The notes below the pieces were generated by a model that was not told the DNA's origin, made no database searches, and saw only the letters and a list, made by a program, of their open reading frames with translations. Both the position numbers and the translations under genes were made by a program. Positions 53,677 to 62,290 of a DNA stretch of 64,000 nt are shown here, piece by piece. The DNA is from Haloimpatiens massiliensis. Lineage in GTDB: Bacteria > Bacillota > Clostridia > Clostridiales > Clostridiaceae. The first letter of the stretch is position 1. Each line of letters begins with the position of its first letter. The stretch is taken from assembly GCF_900184255.1 (NCBI RefSeq), contig NZ_LT854640.1, forward strand, positions 1,510,156 to 1,574,155, read 5' to 3'.

Positions 53677-53886
53677 TTAACAGATAAAGAAGAAGCGTTA
53701 CTTCAAGCAATAAAAAATTATATGGAGAGTAATCATATTTCCACAACAGTAAGGGGGTTAACTAAAATGTTAAATTTCAAATCAACTTCTACGGTTCATA
53801 GATATTTAGAGAATTTAGAAAAGAAGGGTTATATAAGTAAAAAGACCAGCTCTCCTAGAACTATAGTATTAAAGCAAAAGTTCTAG
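53677..53886 (+). pseudogene. LexA-type winged-helix domain, remnant or non-ATG gene
   Basis: About 69 codons open to TAG at 53884-53886. The product LTDKEEALLQAIKNYMESNH, then TTVRGLTKMLNFKSTSTVHR and LENLEKKGYISKKTSSPR, is a complete LexA DNA-binding wing-helix (S-T-S-T-V-H-R recognition helix). The autoprotease domain is absent. No ATG, GTG or TTG lies before the first helix; the only ATG (53722) would cut helix 1. So it is either a remnant of lexA or a phage repressor, or a small regulator with an unusual start. Confidence 0.55.
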
Positions 53887-54039
53887 AATAGCTACAGCTT
53901 TTTAAAACGGTGGCAAATATAAATAAAAATATTGCATTAAAAGTAAATTATTGTTATTATATACGTATAAAAACGTTATTTACGTTAAAAAGCTAAAAAT
54001 CTTTTTATATCAAAAACAAAGAGAAATGGGGAGGTTACT

Positions 54040-54252
54040 ATGAAATTAAATTTACAAAAAGAAGAAGTCCTAGATATTTTAAAAGCTATAAGAAGTGAAA
54101 AAGCAGCAGCTAAGGAATATTATGATGAACATAAGGATGAGGAAAAAAGAGTTGGTGTAACTTCACCAGAAGAATGGAAAAACATATATAATTCAATAAT
54201 TAGTCAAGCTCATAAAGAGGACGAGCTTACCATGATTGAACTTATGAAATAA
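54040..54252 (+). CDS. Small hypothetical protein (70 aa)
   Basis: 70 residues, highly charged and helical (KEEVLDILKAIRSEKAAAKE, YYDEHKDEEKR, then SPEEWKNIYNSIISQAHKED). The ATG follows AATGGGGAGGTTAC, a strong site, and a clear terminator comes right after the stop, which supports a real gene. No family recognised; no signal or membrane part, so it is a cytoplasmic protein. Confidence 0.6.
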   Translation: MKLNLQKEEVLDILKAIRSEKAAAKEYYDEHKDEEKRVGVTSPEEWKNIYNSIISQAHKEDELTMIELMK

Positions 54253-54255
54253 GTC

Positions 54256-54279
54256 ATAAGCCTTAGGGCTTATTTTTTT
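54256..54279 (+). terminator. Terminator of the 70-aa gene
   Basis: ATAAGCC pairs with GGCTTAT around TTAG, followed by seven Ts. Confidence 0.85.
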
Positions 54280-54290
54280 ATGCAAAATAA

Positions 54291-54322
54291 TAAGCCGCAC
54301 ATTAATGTACGGCTTAATTTTT
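54291..54322 (+). terminator. Second terminator
   Basis: TAAGCCG and CGGCTTA pair, with ACATTAATGT forming the upper stem, followed by ATTTTT. It backs up the terminator just before it. Confidence 0.7.
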
Positions 54323-54549
54323 CAATTAACAGATTAAACAGAAAGGATTATATCCATAGATTAATTATAATTTTAAATCTTCTATATTGCAACAATAATT
54401 AGTAAATTAAGCTATTCAAAAAGATGATGGAACGGAATTAATCTATAGACTAAGTAAATAGAAGTTAATATAAGTTATAAAAGAGGATAAATTATAGGTT
54501 CACAGAATATATAATTTAGAGATAAAATAGTCTGTTGAAGGTGATTTAT

Positions 54550-55896
54550 ATGGATAAAAATGATAGACAGTTACTACAAACGGTTTTAGATGTGGCTTAT
54601 GATGGGATTGTAGTTGTGGATAAGGAAGGATATATTACCATGATGAATAAAGCCTACAGAGAATTTTTAGGAGTAAAAAAGGCTGTAGGCAGACACGTAA
54701 CGCAGGTTATAGAAAATACTAGATTGCACTTGGTATCGAAAACAGGAAAAGAGGAAATAGGTGAACTGCAGGAAATAAAGGGAAGATATATTGTAGCAAC
54801 TAGATTTCCTATCATAAAAAATGGAAAAGTTCAAGGTGCTATAGGAAAAGTGTTATTTAGAAACGTAAAAGAACTTAATGATATATATAATAGAATAAAT
54901 AAAATGGAAAAAGAAATAGATAACTATAGGGGAAAACTTAGCTCTTTAAATAAAGCAGTGTATTATTTTCATGACATAATAGGATCTAGTGCTGCAATAA
55001 ATGAAGCAAAACTGCTTTGCAGAAGGGTGGCAAATACGAATTCTAATGTTTTGCTGTCAGGGGAAAGTGGTACGGGAAAAGAACTATTTGCCCATGCTAT
55101 ACATAATGAGAGTAATAGAAGGTACAGTCCTTTTGTTAAGGTTAATTGTGCAGCTATTCCTATGGATCTTTTGGAATCAGAACTGTTTGGTTATGAGAAG
55201 GGGGCTTTTACAGGAGCGGCTAGTGGAGGTAAAATAGGAAAATTTGAAATGGCTCACGGAGGAAGTATATTTTTAGATGAAATAGGAGATATGCCATTTC
55301 ATATGCAGGTAAAGCTTTTGAGAGTAATACAAGAAAAGGAAGTGGAAAGAATAGGTTCAATGGGGCCTAAGAAGGTGGATATTAGAATAATATGTGCTAC
55401 AAATCAAGACTTAGAAAAATTAGTTAAAGAGGGCAAGTTTAGAGCAGATTTATATTATAGGCTTAATGTAGTAAATATAAAAATTCCATCTTTAAGAGAA
55501 AGAAGCGGAGATATAGCGGAATTAACCAATTTTTTAATTAAAAAAATATGCAATGATTTAAATAAAAATATAAAAGGCATATCGAATGAAGCTATGGGGA
55601 GCTTAAAAGCCTATTATTGGCCGGGAAATGTAAGAGAACTAGAAAATTCTATAGAAAGAGCTATCAACCTTTTAGAAGAGGATGGGCTAATACATTTAAG
55701 TCATTTGCCAAAAGAAATAACTGGTAAAGTAGAAGAAAAAATAATGACTTTAGAGCAGTGTGTGTGTGAAGAAGAAAGAAAAGCTATTATAAATGCTTTA
55801 AAAATTTATAGTGGAAATAAAAGTAAAGCTGCAAAAGCTTTAGGTATAAGCAGATCAACTTTATACGAAAAAATGAATAAGTACAAAATTTTATAG
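54550..55896 (+). CDS. Sigma-54-dependent transcriptional activator (PAS-AAA+-Fis)
   Basis: 448 residues from ATG at 54550, after GAAGGTGATTT. A PAS domain (about 10-110; LDVAYDGIVVVDKEGYITMM, then NKAYREFLGV) is the sensor. The AAA+ domain has Walker A GESGTGKELFA (about 175), the sigma-54-contacting GAFTGA (about 217-222) and Walker B GGSIFLDEIGDM. The C-terminal Fis-type HTH reads GNKSKAAKALGISRSTLYEK. Proteins of this design open promoters bound by sigma-54 after sensing a small molecule. The next gene has a near-perfect sigma-54 promoter, so it is the likely target, though a family B repeat now separates them. Confidence 0.93.
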   Translation: MDKNDRQLLQTVLDVAYDGIVVVDKEGYITMMNKAYREFLGVKKAVGRHVTQVIENTRLHLVSKTGKEEIGELQEIKGRYIVATRFPIIKNGKVQGAIGKVLFRNVKELNDIYNRINKMEKEIDNYRGKLSSLNKAVYYFHDIIGSSAAINEAKLLCRRVANTNSNVLLSGESGTGKELFAHAIHNESNRRYSPFVKVNCAAIPMDLLESELFGYEKGAFTGAASGGKIGKFEMAHGGSIFLDEIGDMPFHMQVKLLRVIQEKEVERIGSMGPKKVDIRIICATNQDLEKLVKEGKFRADLYYRLNVVNIKIPSLRERSGDIAELTNFLIKKICNDLNKNIKGISNEAMGSLKAYYWPGNVRELENSIERAINLLEEDGLIHLSHLPKEITGKVEEKIMTLEQCVCEEERKAIINALKIYSGNKSKAAKALGISRSTLYEKMNKYKIL

Positions 55897-55925
55897 TATA
55901 AGATTTTGCACGAATAAATTATTAT

Positions 55926-56233
55926 GATTAATTCACAATAAGGTACAATGTGGTGGAATTATGAAATTTCCCCTCCATGACTTGCATAAAAGCTCGGAAC
56001 AATAAATTTAATTTAAGAAATTCTAATCTTTTAGCCATATAAAATTATCTAACGCTCACATTCAGCGTCCTGCCTCAGGTTTACTAGCCTGGCGTCCTTG
56101 CCAGGCTTACGATAATTTTATCTGTCTAAAAGAAGAATTTCTAAAATTAAATTTAAACAGTTCCTTCGTTTCTTATGCAAGTCATTCCAGAGAAATTTCA
56201 TAATTCAAGTAATGTAATGCTTTTGTAGAATAA
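55926..56233. repeat. Family B repeat, full form, copy 2 (inverted)
   Basis: About 308 bp in the opposite orientation to the copies at 23424 and 61212. GAAATTTC is at 55963-55970 and 56192-56199 around the inner palindrome. The right outer end is diverged (GTAGAATAATTA). It lies between the activator gene and its probable target. Confidence 0.88.
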
Positions 56234-56324
56234 TTATTATATATATTATGTGCAATGAAAGCTACAAGGCTATAAAATTAGAAATTAAATTGTATGAAAT
56301 TTGCTACAATTTTATTGAGAAAAC

Positions 56325-56358
56325 GGCAAAACTGTATGAGAAATCATACAGTTTTGCC
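56325..56358. promoter_or_regulatory. Perfect palindrome, possible activator site or terminator
   Basis: GGCAAAACTGTATGA pairs perfectly with TCATACAGTTTTGCC around GAAA. No T-run follows (ATTTATAATG). It lies about 155 bases before the sigma-54 promoter, the usual distance of an enhancer-binding site, but could also be the terminator of the activator gene. Confidence 0.45.
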
Positions 56359-56514
56359 ATTTATAATGAGTTTTGTAGTTTAAATTTAATAAAATAACTT
56401 TGTAAACAGTAAAAAAAATATTTATTGCCAGCTAGCTAAATTTAAGGATAACAGTCATAGTATAAGCATTTAGATATGGGAGTAATTTATAGAAATTTTA
56501 TAAAATTCTGCAAA

Positions 56515-56530
56515 TGGCATGGATATTGCT
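56515..56530 (+). promoter_or_regulatory. Sigma-54 (-24/-12) promoter
   Basis: TGGCAT-GGATA-TTGCT matches the TGGCAY-N5-TTGCW consensus in every fixed position with the exact five-base gap. It is 51 bases before the CoA-transferase start and downstream of a gene for a sigma-54 activator. Confidence 0.85.
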
Positions 56531-56580
56531 TTGATAGTGTAATTATGCGTAATGCTTAATAGACTAAGGGGGTTATGAGT

Positions 56581-58101
56581 ATGAACAAGGTAAAAAACAT
56601 AGAAGAAGCGTTGAAAATGATTAAGGATGGGGACACTATAGCGGTAGAAGGCTTTGTAGGAAGTGGACATCCTGAAGAGCTTACCTTACAAATGGAAAAG
56701 AAGTTCTTAATGGAAGGAAGCCCTAAAAATTTAACACTTGTTTATTCAGCTGGACAAGGAGATGGAAAGGAAAAGGGACTTAATCATTTGGGGCATGAAG
56801 GATTGTTAAAGAGAATAATTGGAGGACATTGGGGACTTGCTCCAAAGCTTCAAAAATTGGTTTTAGAAAATAAAGCAGAGGGTTACAATCTTCCTCAAGG
56901 AGTTATAAGTCATTTATTTAGAGACATAGCAGCTGGAAAAGTTGGAACTATAACGCATGTGGGGTTAAAAACTTTTGTAGATCCAAGAATACAAGGTGGT
57001 AAATTAAATGAAATTTCAAAAGAAGATTTGGTACAACTTCTAGATATTAACGAAAAAGAATACTTACTATATAAAGCTTTTCCTATAGACGTAGCTTTAA
57101 TAAGAGCAACTTATGCTGATGAAAATGGAAATGCATCATTAGAAAAAGAAGTAGCTCCTTTAGAGAGTCTTGCTATGGCTCAAGCTGCCAAGAATAGTGG
57201 AGGGTTAGTAATTTTGCAGGTAGAAAAAGTAGTTAAGAATGGCACACTAGATCCTAGATTTGTTAAGATACCAGGAATGTTAGTAGATGCTATAGTAGTT
57301 TCTTCGCCAGAAAATCATATGCAAACTTTTGGAGAACAGTATAATCCATCCTATTCAGGAGAAGTTAAAGTTCCAGTGGAAGCTCTACCGAAAATGAATT
57401 TAGACCAAAGAAAAGTCATATGTAGAAGGGCAGCTAAAGAATTAGAGTCAGGTACTGCCATAAACCTTGGTATAGGTATGCCGGAGGGAATTGCTATGGT
57501 AGCTAGCGAAGAAGGCATAGGAGGGCTTAATTTGACTGTAGAAGCAGGTCCTATAGGAGGAATACCTGCAGCTGGACTTAGCTTTGGAGCTTCTACCAAT
57601 GCAGATTGTATAGTAGATCAGCCTTCACAATTCGATTTTTATGACGGTGGTGGCCTAGATGCAGCATTTCTAGGACTTGCTCAATGCGATGAAAAGGGTA
57701 ATATAAATGTTAGTAAGTTTCATACAAAAATTGCAGGCTGTGGTGGATTTATAAACATAACTCAAAATTCTAAAAAGGTTATATACTGTGGAACTTTTAC
57801 TACTAGAGGATTAAAGGAAAAAGTGGAGCAAGGGAAATTAACTATATTAAATGAAGGAACAGTTAAAAAGTTTGTTAATAAAGTAGAACAAATTACATTT
57901 AGTGCAGAGTATGCTTTAGATACTGACCAGTATGTATTGTATATAACAGAAAGAGCTGTATTTAAACTTCAAAAAGAAGGTTTAGTTTTAATAGAAATAG
58001 CACCAGGGGTAGATCTACAAAGGGATGTATTAGATCAAATGGAGTTCAAGCCAATCATATCTCCAGAACTTAAACTTATGGACGAAAGTATCTTTAAATA
58101 A
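56581..58101 (+). CDS. Acyl-CoA:acetate/3-ketoacid CoA-transferase (fused alpha-beta)
   Basis: 506 residues from ATG at 56581, eight bases after AAGGGGG; the ATG at 56575 is too close. It is a family I CoA-transferase with both subunits in one chain: the alpha half starts KNIEEALKMIKDGDTIAVEG, and the beta half has RRAAKELESGTAINLGIGMPEG, the catalytic Glu in LTVEAGPIGGIPAAG (about residue 321) and GGGLDAAFLGLAQ. Length and fusion fit YdiF/propionate CoA-transferase types. It moves CoA between short-chain acids, likely in fermentation of amino or fatty acids. The sigma-54 promoter and upstream activator suggest control by substrate. Confidence 0.88.
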   Translation: MNKVKNIEEALKMIKDGDTIAVEGFVGSGHPEELTLQMEKKFLMEGSPKNLTLVYSAGQGDGKEKGLNHLGHEGLLKRIIGGHWGLAPKLQKLVLENKAEGYNLPQGVISHLFRDIAAGKVGTITHVGLKTFVDPRIQGGKLNEISKEDLVQLLDINEKEYLLYKAFPIDVALIRATYADENGNASLEKEVAPLESLAMAQAAKNSGGLVILQVEKVVKNGTLDPRFVKIPGMLVDAIVVSSPENHMQTFGEQYNPSYSGEVKVPVEALPKMNLDQRKVICRRAAKELESGTAINLGIGMPEGIAMVASEEGIGGLNLTVEAGPIGGIPAAGLSFGASTNADCIVDQPSQFDFYDGGGLDAAFLGLAQCDEKGNINVSKFHTKIAGCGGFINITQNSKKVIYCGTFTTRGLKEKVEQGKLTILNEGTVKKFVNKVEQITFSAEYALDTDQYVLYITERAVFKLQKEGLVLIEIAPGVDLQRDVLDQMEFKPIISPELKLMDESIFK

Positions 58102-58345
58102 TTATTAGGGAATATTATTACTAGTATTTACAATAAACTTTATAAAAAAGGTGAAACAATATGTAAATAAACATAGATAACATAACATTATGTACCTCTT
58201 GGAATTTAATTGTTAAATTCAGCTATATGTATTTGTCACTGTGGAAAATCACCTTTAATTTATAAATATAATGTGCTGGTTTATACAATCCTTATCTATA
58301 GTATTTAGGCACTATGGTCAACAAAGGATTTAGGAAAATTAAAAC

Positions 58346-58390
58346 AGAGAATATAATTTCACATTGTGACATTATATTCTCTATCTTTTT
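58346..58390 (+). terminator. Terminator downstream of the CoA-transferase
   Basis: AGAGAATATAAT...CACA pairs with TGTG...ATTATATTCTCT (a small internal loop), followed by ATCTTTTT. Confidence 0.85.
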
Positions 58391-58418
58391 ATATTCTAAA
58401 ATTTTTCAATTGGAAAAA

Positions 58419-58447
58419 GGGCTAGAAAAGCGAAGCTTTTCTAGCCC
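58419..58447. terminator. Hairpin leading into the octamer repeat
   Basis: GGGCTAGAAAAGC pairs perfectly with GCTTTTCTAGCCC around GAA. The right arm forms the first unit of the CTAGCCCA tandem repeat. Confidence 0.65.
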
Positions 58448-58504
58448 ACTAGCCCACTAGCCCACTAGCCCACTAGCCCACTAGCCCACTAGCCCACTAG
58501 CCCA
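58441..58504. repeat. Tandem repeat of CTAGCCCA (eight copies)
   Basis: Eight perfect head-to-tail copies of an 8-bp unit. It is intergenic, between the CoA-transferase terminator and the 3' end of the LysM-CAP gene. Perfect short repeats of this kind are prone to change copy number by slippage. Confidence 0.95.
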
Positions 58505-58582
58505 CTAATGGCGCTAGCTAATTGAATCTTTAGTCCCACTGAATTCTGGCCTCTAAGTTATAAATTGCTCAGTAATTTATAT

Positions 58583-59221
58583 TTATTTTGCTGGTTTTAT
58601 GAACATTTGGGTCCAATAATAGACTCCAGAAGAGGTCTTAGCAACTCCTACACCTATTTGTGTAAAAGAAGGACTTAGAATATTTCCTCGGTGTCCTGGG
58701 GAATTCATCCAGCTATTCATAACTTCTGCGGGAGTACGTTGGCCATAGGCTATATTTTCACCGGCAGCAGAAAATCTCAATCCAAAATTTTGCATCATAT
58801 CAAAAGGAGAGCCGTAAGTTGGTGATTGATGAGAGAAGTATCCCTTATTTATCATGTCTTGAGATTTGTATCTTGCTACTCTTGAAAGCTCCCAGTTAGC
58901 GCTTAGTGGAGCAACGCCTGCCTTGCTTCTTTCTATATTTACAAGTCGTATTACTTCATTTTCAATAGCTTTTATATCATCAATATTTGGTATAGTTATT
59001 TTTTGACCTGGATATATTAATGCAGGGTTTTTAATTTGAGGATTAGCTTTTACCAGTTCACTCAATCCTATTTGATATTTAACAGCAATTTTCCACATGC
59101 TGTCTCCAGGTACTACTGTATATGTAGCAGGAGCAGCTAATACAGTAGTGGAACTGCAAATATATAGTAATAAAGCAGCAAAATAAGTTAAAAAAAGTTT
59201 ATTTATATATGATTTTTTCAT
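58583..59221 (-). CDS. Secreted LysM-CAP (SCP/YkwD-like) protein
   Basis: 212 residues: signal peptide (about 1-29, ending TTVLAA), one LysM domain (about 33-77; YTVVPGDSMWKIAVKYQIGL through IYPGQKITIPN) that binds cell-wall glycan, and a CAP domain (about 88-210) with LVNIERSKAGVAPL, the metal-site His in SHQSPTYGSPFDMM, GENIAYGQRTPAEVMNSWMN, SPGHRGNIL and the closing YYWTQMF. Such LysM-CAP proteins (SafA/YkwD type) occur in spore coats and cell walls of Firmicutes. The enzymatic role, if any, is not known. The start follows AAGGCGGTG on the minus strand. Single gene. Confidence 0.9.
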   Translation of the reverse strand: MKKSYINKLFLTYFAALLLYICSSTTVLAAPATYTVVPGDSMWKIAVKYQIGLSELVKANPQIKNPALIYPGQKITIPNIDDIKAIENEVIRLVNIERSKAGVAPLSANWELSRVARYKSQDMINKGYFSHQSPTYGSPFDMMQNFGLRFSAAGENIAYGQRTPAEVMNSWMNSPGHRGNILSPSFTQIGVGVAKTSSGVYYWTQMFIKPAK

Positions 59222-59339
59222 TTTTACACCGCCTTTAGATTAATTCATAGTTTACTTATATTTTTAATTTATTAGACAATTTTATTCTAGCATTAAGGAG
59301 GTAATTTTGTTAAAAAAATATAAATATTAAAAGGAAAGT

Positions 59340-59374
59340 AACCCTACTTTGGAGAACTTAAAAGTAGGGTTTTA
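59340..59374 (+). terminator. Hairpin terminator
   Basis: AACCCTACTTT pairs with AAAGTAGGGTT around GGAGAACTTA, followed by TTAGTTTTAT. It sits in the gap before the 126-aa gene, with no gene directly upstream on the same strand. After it come degenerate direct repeats of TTTTTAAGTGGGAA. Confidence 0.7.
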
Positions 59375-59618
59375 GTTTTATAAGATAGTTTTTAAGTGGG
59401 AAGTAAATTTAAAAGTAGAAAATTTTAAAGTATGCTTTTATATGGAAATTAAAAGCAGGAATTTTTAAAATGTGTTTTTAAGTGGGAATTTAAATTTGAA
59501 AGGAGGACAGTTTCAAAATAATTCGTATATTTATTATGGGTTTAGATAGTTTTATATTATTTTAGTGGTTCTTACTAATTTAAATTTTAAAATTTTGAAA
59601 TTTTGAAGGGTGACTTAG

Positions 59619-59999
59619 ATGGGAAAAGTTTTATATGTTGACTTTAGTTTTAATAAAGGAAAAAAAGAAAAGGGGCCTGGTAAGAATTATAGAGAAGTAA
59701 AAATAGGAGATATTAAAGTAACTAAGAAGAAAATAGATAAGAAGGAAATAATCAAAAAGAAAATAAATAGAGACACTTTAAAAGGTACATTGTGGTTAGT
59801 TATTTTTTTTACTATATATGTTTTTTCGGAATTTGTATCTGAAGACATTAAGAAAACTTTAACTACTTTAGACTTATTTATTTTAATAATGGGTATAATT
59901 TATATCACCTATAGATCTAATTACTGTAATGGTAAAATATTAGGAGAGAAAAAATTAAAAGATAATATAGAAAATAAAAAGAATGAGTATTGTTCTTAA
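59619..59999 (+). CDS. Hypothetical membrane protein (126 aa)
   Basis: 126 residues: a very basic N-terminal half (about 12-52, many Lys, including KKKIDKKEIIKKKINRD), then two membrane segments (about 54-73, TLKGTLWLVIFFTIYVFSEF, and 85-100, LDLFILIMGIIYITY) and a charged tail. ATG follows GAAGGGTGACTT. It converges with the deacetylase gene on a shared terminator. Family not recognised. Confidence 0.6.
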   Translation: MGKVLYVDFSFNKGKKEKGPGKNYREVKIGDIKVTKKKIDKKEIIKKKINRDTLKGTLWLVIFFTIYVFSEFVSEDIKKTLTTLDLFILIMGIIYITYRSNYCNGKILGEKKLKDNIENKKNEYCS

Positions 60000-60003
60000 T
60001 AAG

Positions 60004-60066
60004 AAAAAGTATAAATACAAAAATGTCTTACCTTATAGGAGAACGTTTGTATTTATACTTTTTTAT
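60004..60066. terminator. Bidirectional terminator
   Basis: AAAAAGTATAAATACAAA pairs with TTTGTATTTATACTTTTT around 26 bases. It lies between convergent genes. Confidence 0.88.
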
Positions 60067-60094
60067 TATAGTGTTGTAGTATTTTTAAAAATTA

Positions 60095-61084
60095 TTATTT
60101 TAATGTTTTAAACTCATAGCCCTGAGACTTTAAGTATTCTATAATTTGAGGAAGAGCATCAGCTGTAGTTTTTTTGGTACTTGCATCGTGCATTAGTATA
60201 ACTATATGATTTTTTCCAGCTGAGGTATTTTTTATATTAGAAAGAATATTTTGTACAGGTACATTTTGACCAGCTGCATCACCGCTGGACACATTCCAAT
60301 CTATATATCTTAAACCTTCTGATTTTAATTTTTCTTTAAAAGGATTTTTCCTTTTTTCAAAGGAACCACCTGGAAATCTAAAAAGTTCAGTTTTAAATCC
60401 ATTTCCAATGCTAGTTTCAATAATCTTATTTGCAGTGTTAAATTCTTGCATGAAGGAAGGAACGCTTTTATAAATATTTTTGTAATCGTGAGAGTGTGAA
60501 TGATTTCCTATAGAATGACCTTCTTCATATTCTCTTTTTAATAAATCACCGTTTTGTTCTGCTAATTGACCTAATACAAAAAAAGTGGCTTTAACATTGT
60601 AGTGTTTTAATGTGTCTAATATTCTAGGTGTTATGTTTTTAGTAGGACCATCATCAAAAGTTAAAAAAGCAACTTTCTTACCATCTTTATGGAAAACTTG
60701 ATCAGCAAATACACTATAATCATTGTTATCCATAGTTTTACTGCTTGTACCATTTTTTGTATTGGTTTTATTATCTTTAGTATTTTTTGTATCTATTTCT
60801 TTTTTATCAGAATTAGTTTTTTCCTCTTTAATATCTTTTTTATTAACATTACTAGTAGTTTTTTCACTATTTTTGCTCGAAGCTAATGAATTAGTATTAA
60901 TAGTAGTTACAGCTTTTTGAGAATTGTTATTAAAATGTTTAAAAACTATAAATGAACATAATATAATAGCAAATAATATAAAAGCACTTCCGTAAAATTT
61001 TAGATTATGCCCTGACTTATGTCTTCTTTTTCTAGTTACTCTTCTTCTATCTTTAGATGGTTTGTTATCTATATAATTGCTCAT
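60095..61084 (-). CDS. Polysaccharide deacetylase (NodB domain), membrane-anchored
   Basis: 329 residues: a basic cytoplasmic start (KDRRRVTRKRRHKSGHN), one membrane anchor (about 30-47, FYGSAFILFAIILCSFIVF), a Ser/Thr/Lys/Asn-rich linker (about 50-125) and a NodB domain (about 135-329). Catalytic motifs are present: VAFLTFDDGPTKNITPRIL (motif 1), SIGNHSHSHDYKNI (motif 2, H-x3-H metal site), ELFRFPGGSFEKR (motif 3) and VILMHDAS (motif 5). It removes acetyl groups from peptidoglycan or another wall glycan outside the membrane. The start is preceded by GGAGGCTTTAAT on the minus strand. Confidence 0.9.
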   Translation of the reverse strand: MSNYIDNKPSKDRRRVTRKRRHKSGHNLKFYGSAFILFAIILCSFIVFKHFNNNSQKAVTTINTNSLASSKNSEKTTSNVNKKDIKEEKTNSDKKEIDTKNTKDNKTNTKNGTSSKTMDNNDYSVFADQVFHKDGKKVAFLTFDDGPTKNITPRILDTLKHYNVKATFFVLGQLAEQNGDLLKREYEEGHSIGNHSHSHDYKNIYKSVPSFMQEFNTANKIIETSIGNGFKTELFRFPGGSFEKRKNPFKEKLKSEGLRYIDWNVSSGDAAGQNVPVQNILSNIKNTSAGKNHIVILMHDASTKKTTADALPQIIEYLKSQGYEFKTLK

Positions 61085-61211
61085 ATTAAAGCCTCCGTTC
61101 GCTTAATTTGTCTATTACAATTATCTAGTTTTATAGTACAACTTCTATTAGACAAAAAGGTTACAAAATAGAAAATTTAATGGAGAAATTAATAATAAAT
61201 ATTGATAATAT

Positions 61212-61522
61212 GATTATCCCACAAAAAGCGTTATATTACCTGAATTATGAAATTTCTCTGGAATAACTTGCATAAGAAGCAAAGGAACTGTTTAAATTTA
61301 ATTTTAGAAATTCTTCTTTTAGACAGATAAAATTATCGTAAGCCTGGCAAGGACGCCAGGCTAGCGAACCTGAGGCAGGACGCTGAATGTGAGCGTTAGA
61401 TAATTTTATATGGCTAAAAGATTAGAATTTCTTAAATTAAATTTATTGTTCCGAGCTTTTATGCAAGTCATGGAGAAAAAATTTCATAATTCCACTACAT
61501 TGTACCTTATTGTGGGATAATC
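61212..61522. repeat. Family B repeat, full form, copy 3
   Basis: 311 bp, same orientation as the copy at 23424. Terminal GATTATCCCACAA and TTGTGGGATAATC are perfect. GAAATTTC at 61249-61256 is intact, while the second one has drifted to AAAATTTC (about 61477-61484). It follows the promoter side of the deacetylase gene. Confidence 0.88.
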
Positions 61523-61951
61523 ATAATATAATTATATTATTTTATGCATTATATCTATTGTATATAGATTTGTCTCTACCTATGCTATGATATATTTGGA
61601 ATTTAGATAAAAAGAAACACTGATTTTGTTTTGTAAAAAGGGAAGCTTATTTTATTCATTTACCATATAAGGGAAATTAAAGATTGTTTTTAATAAAAAT
61701 TGAAAAAAATGATAATTTTAGAATTTATTTAATAAAATAAAATATGTCTAAATATCTGAAAGTTATGACAAAAAATATATAAAAAACACTTGAAAAAAGT
61801 AAAATTTGTGAAATAATTAATATAAGGTTGAAATCTTAATATATATAGTAATATACTAGTATATACATTAGAAGTATAATATATGATTAGTTACTCCATA
61901 ATATGGATAAAAGCTATAAATACTAGTAATAATTTGTACGGAGGTATTAAT
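61523..61951. other. Intergenic region before the Dabb gene
   Basis: About 430 AT-rich bases. Apart from the 5' extension of the Dabb frame, which has no ribosome site, I see no gene, hairpin or RNA. It must hold the promoter of the Dabb-GerMN pair. Confidence 0.4.
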
Positions 61952-62260
61952 ATGATAAAACATGTAGTTATGTGGAAATTAAAAAGCCAAGCTTCTGGTA
62001 ATAATAGAGAAAATAATGCGCTAAAGATTAAGCAACTTTTAGAGGAGTTACAAGGAAAAATAAGTGAAATAAGTAGTATAAAAGTGGGGATAAATCATAA
62101 ATTAGCTTCAGAAACAAATTTTCATGTGATTTTAGAATTAGAAGTAGAGAATTTTGAAGCATTGAAGGTTTATGCAAATCATCCGTTACATTTGAAAGTA
62201 GTAGAATTCATAAGAGAAGTTTCAGCAGAAAGAGTTGCTTTAGATTATCAAATATGTTAA
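61952..62260 (+). CDS. Dabb-domain (stress-response A/B barrel) protein
   Basis: 102 residues from ATG at 61952, after TACGGAGGTATTAAT; a longer frame from 61883 has no site. The sequence is the Dabb fold throughout: IKHVVMWKLKSQA at the start, IKQLLEELQGKISEISSIKV, NFHVILELEVENFEALKVYA and HPLHLKVVEFIREV. These ferredoxin-like dimers occur as small stress proteins and as cyclases or chlorite-dismutase relatives; the role here is unknown. The lipoprotein gene follows after 30 bases and may be cotranscribed. Confidence 0.85.
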   Translation: MIKHVVMWKLKSQASGNNRENNALKIKQLLEELQGKISEISSIKVGINHKLASETNFHVILELEVENFEALKVYANHPLHLKVVEFIREVSAERVALDYQIC

Positions 62261-62290
62261 GTGTTATAATCATTAGTATGGAGAGGTGTT

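Noticed and set aside
58441..58504. Octamer array considered as a CRISPR array
   Set aside because: The 8-bp units are directly joined with no spacers and no cas genes lie nearby.
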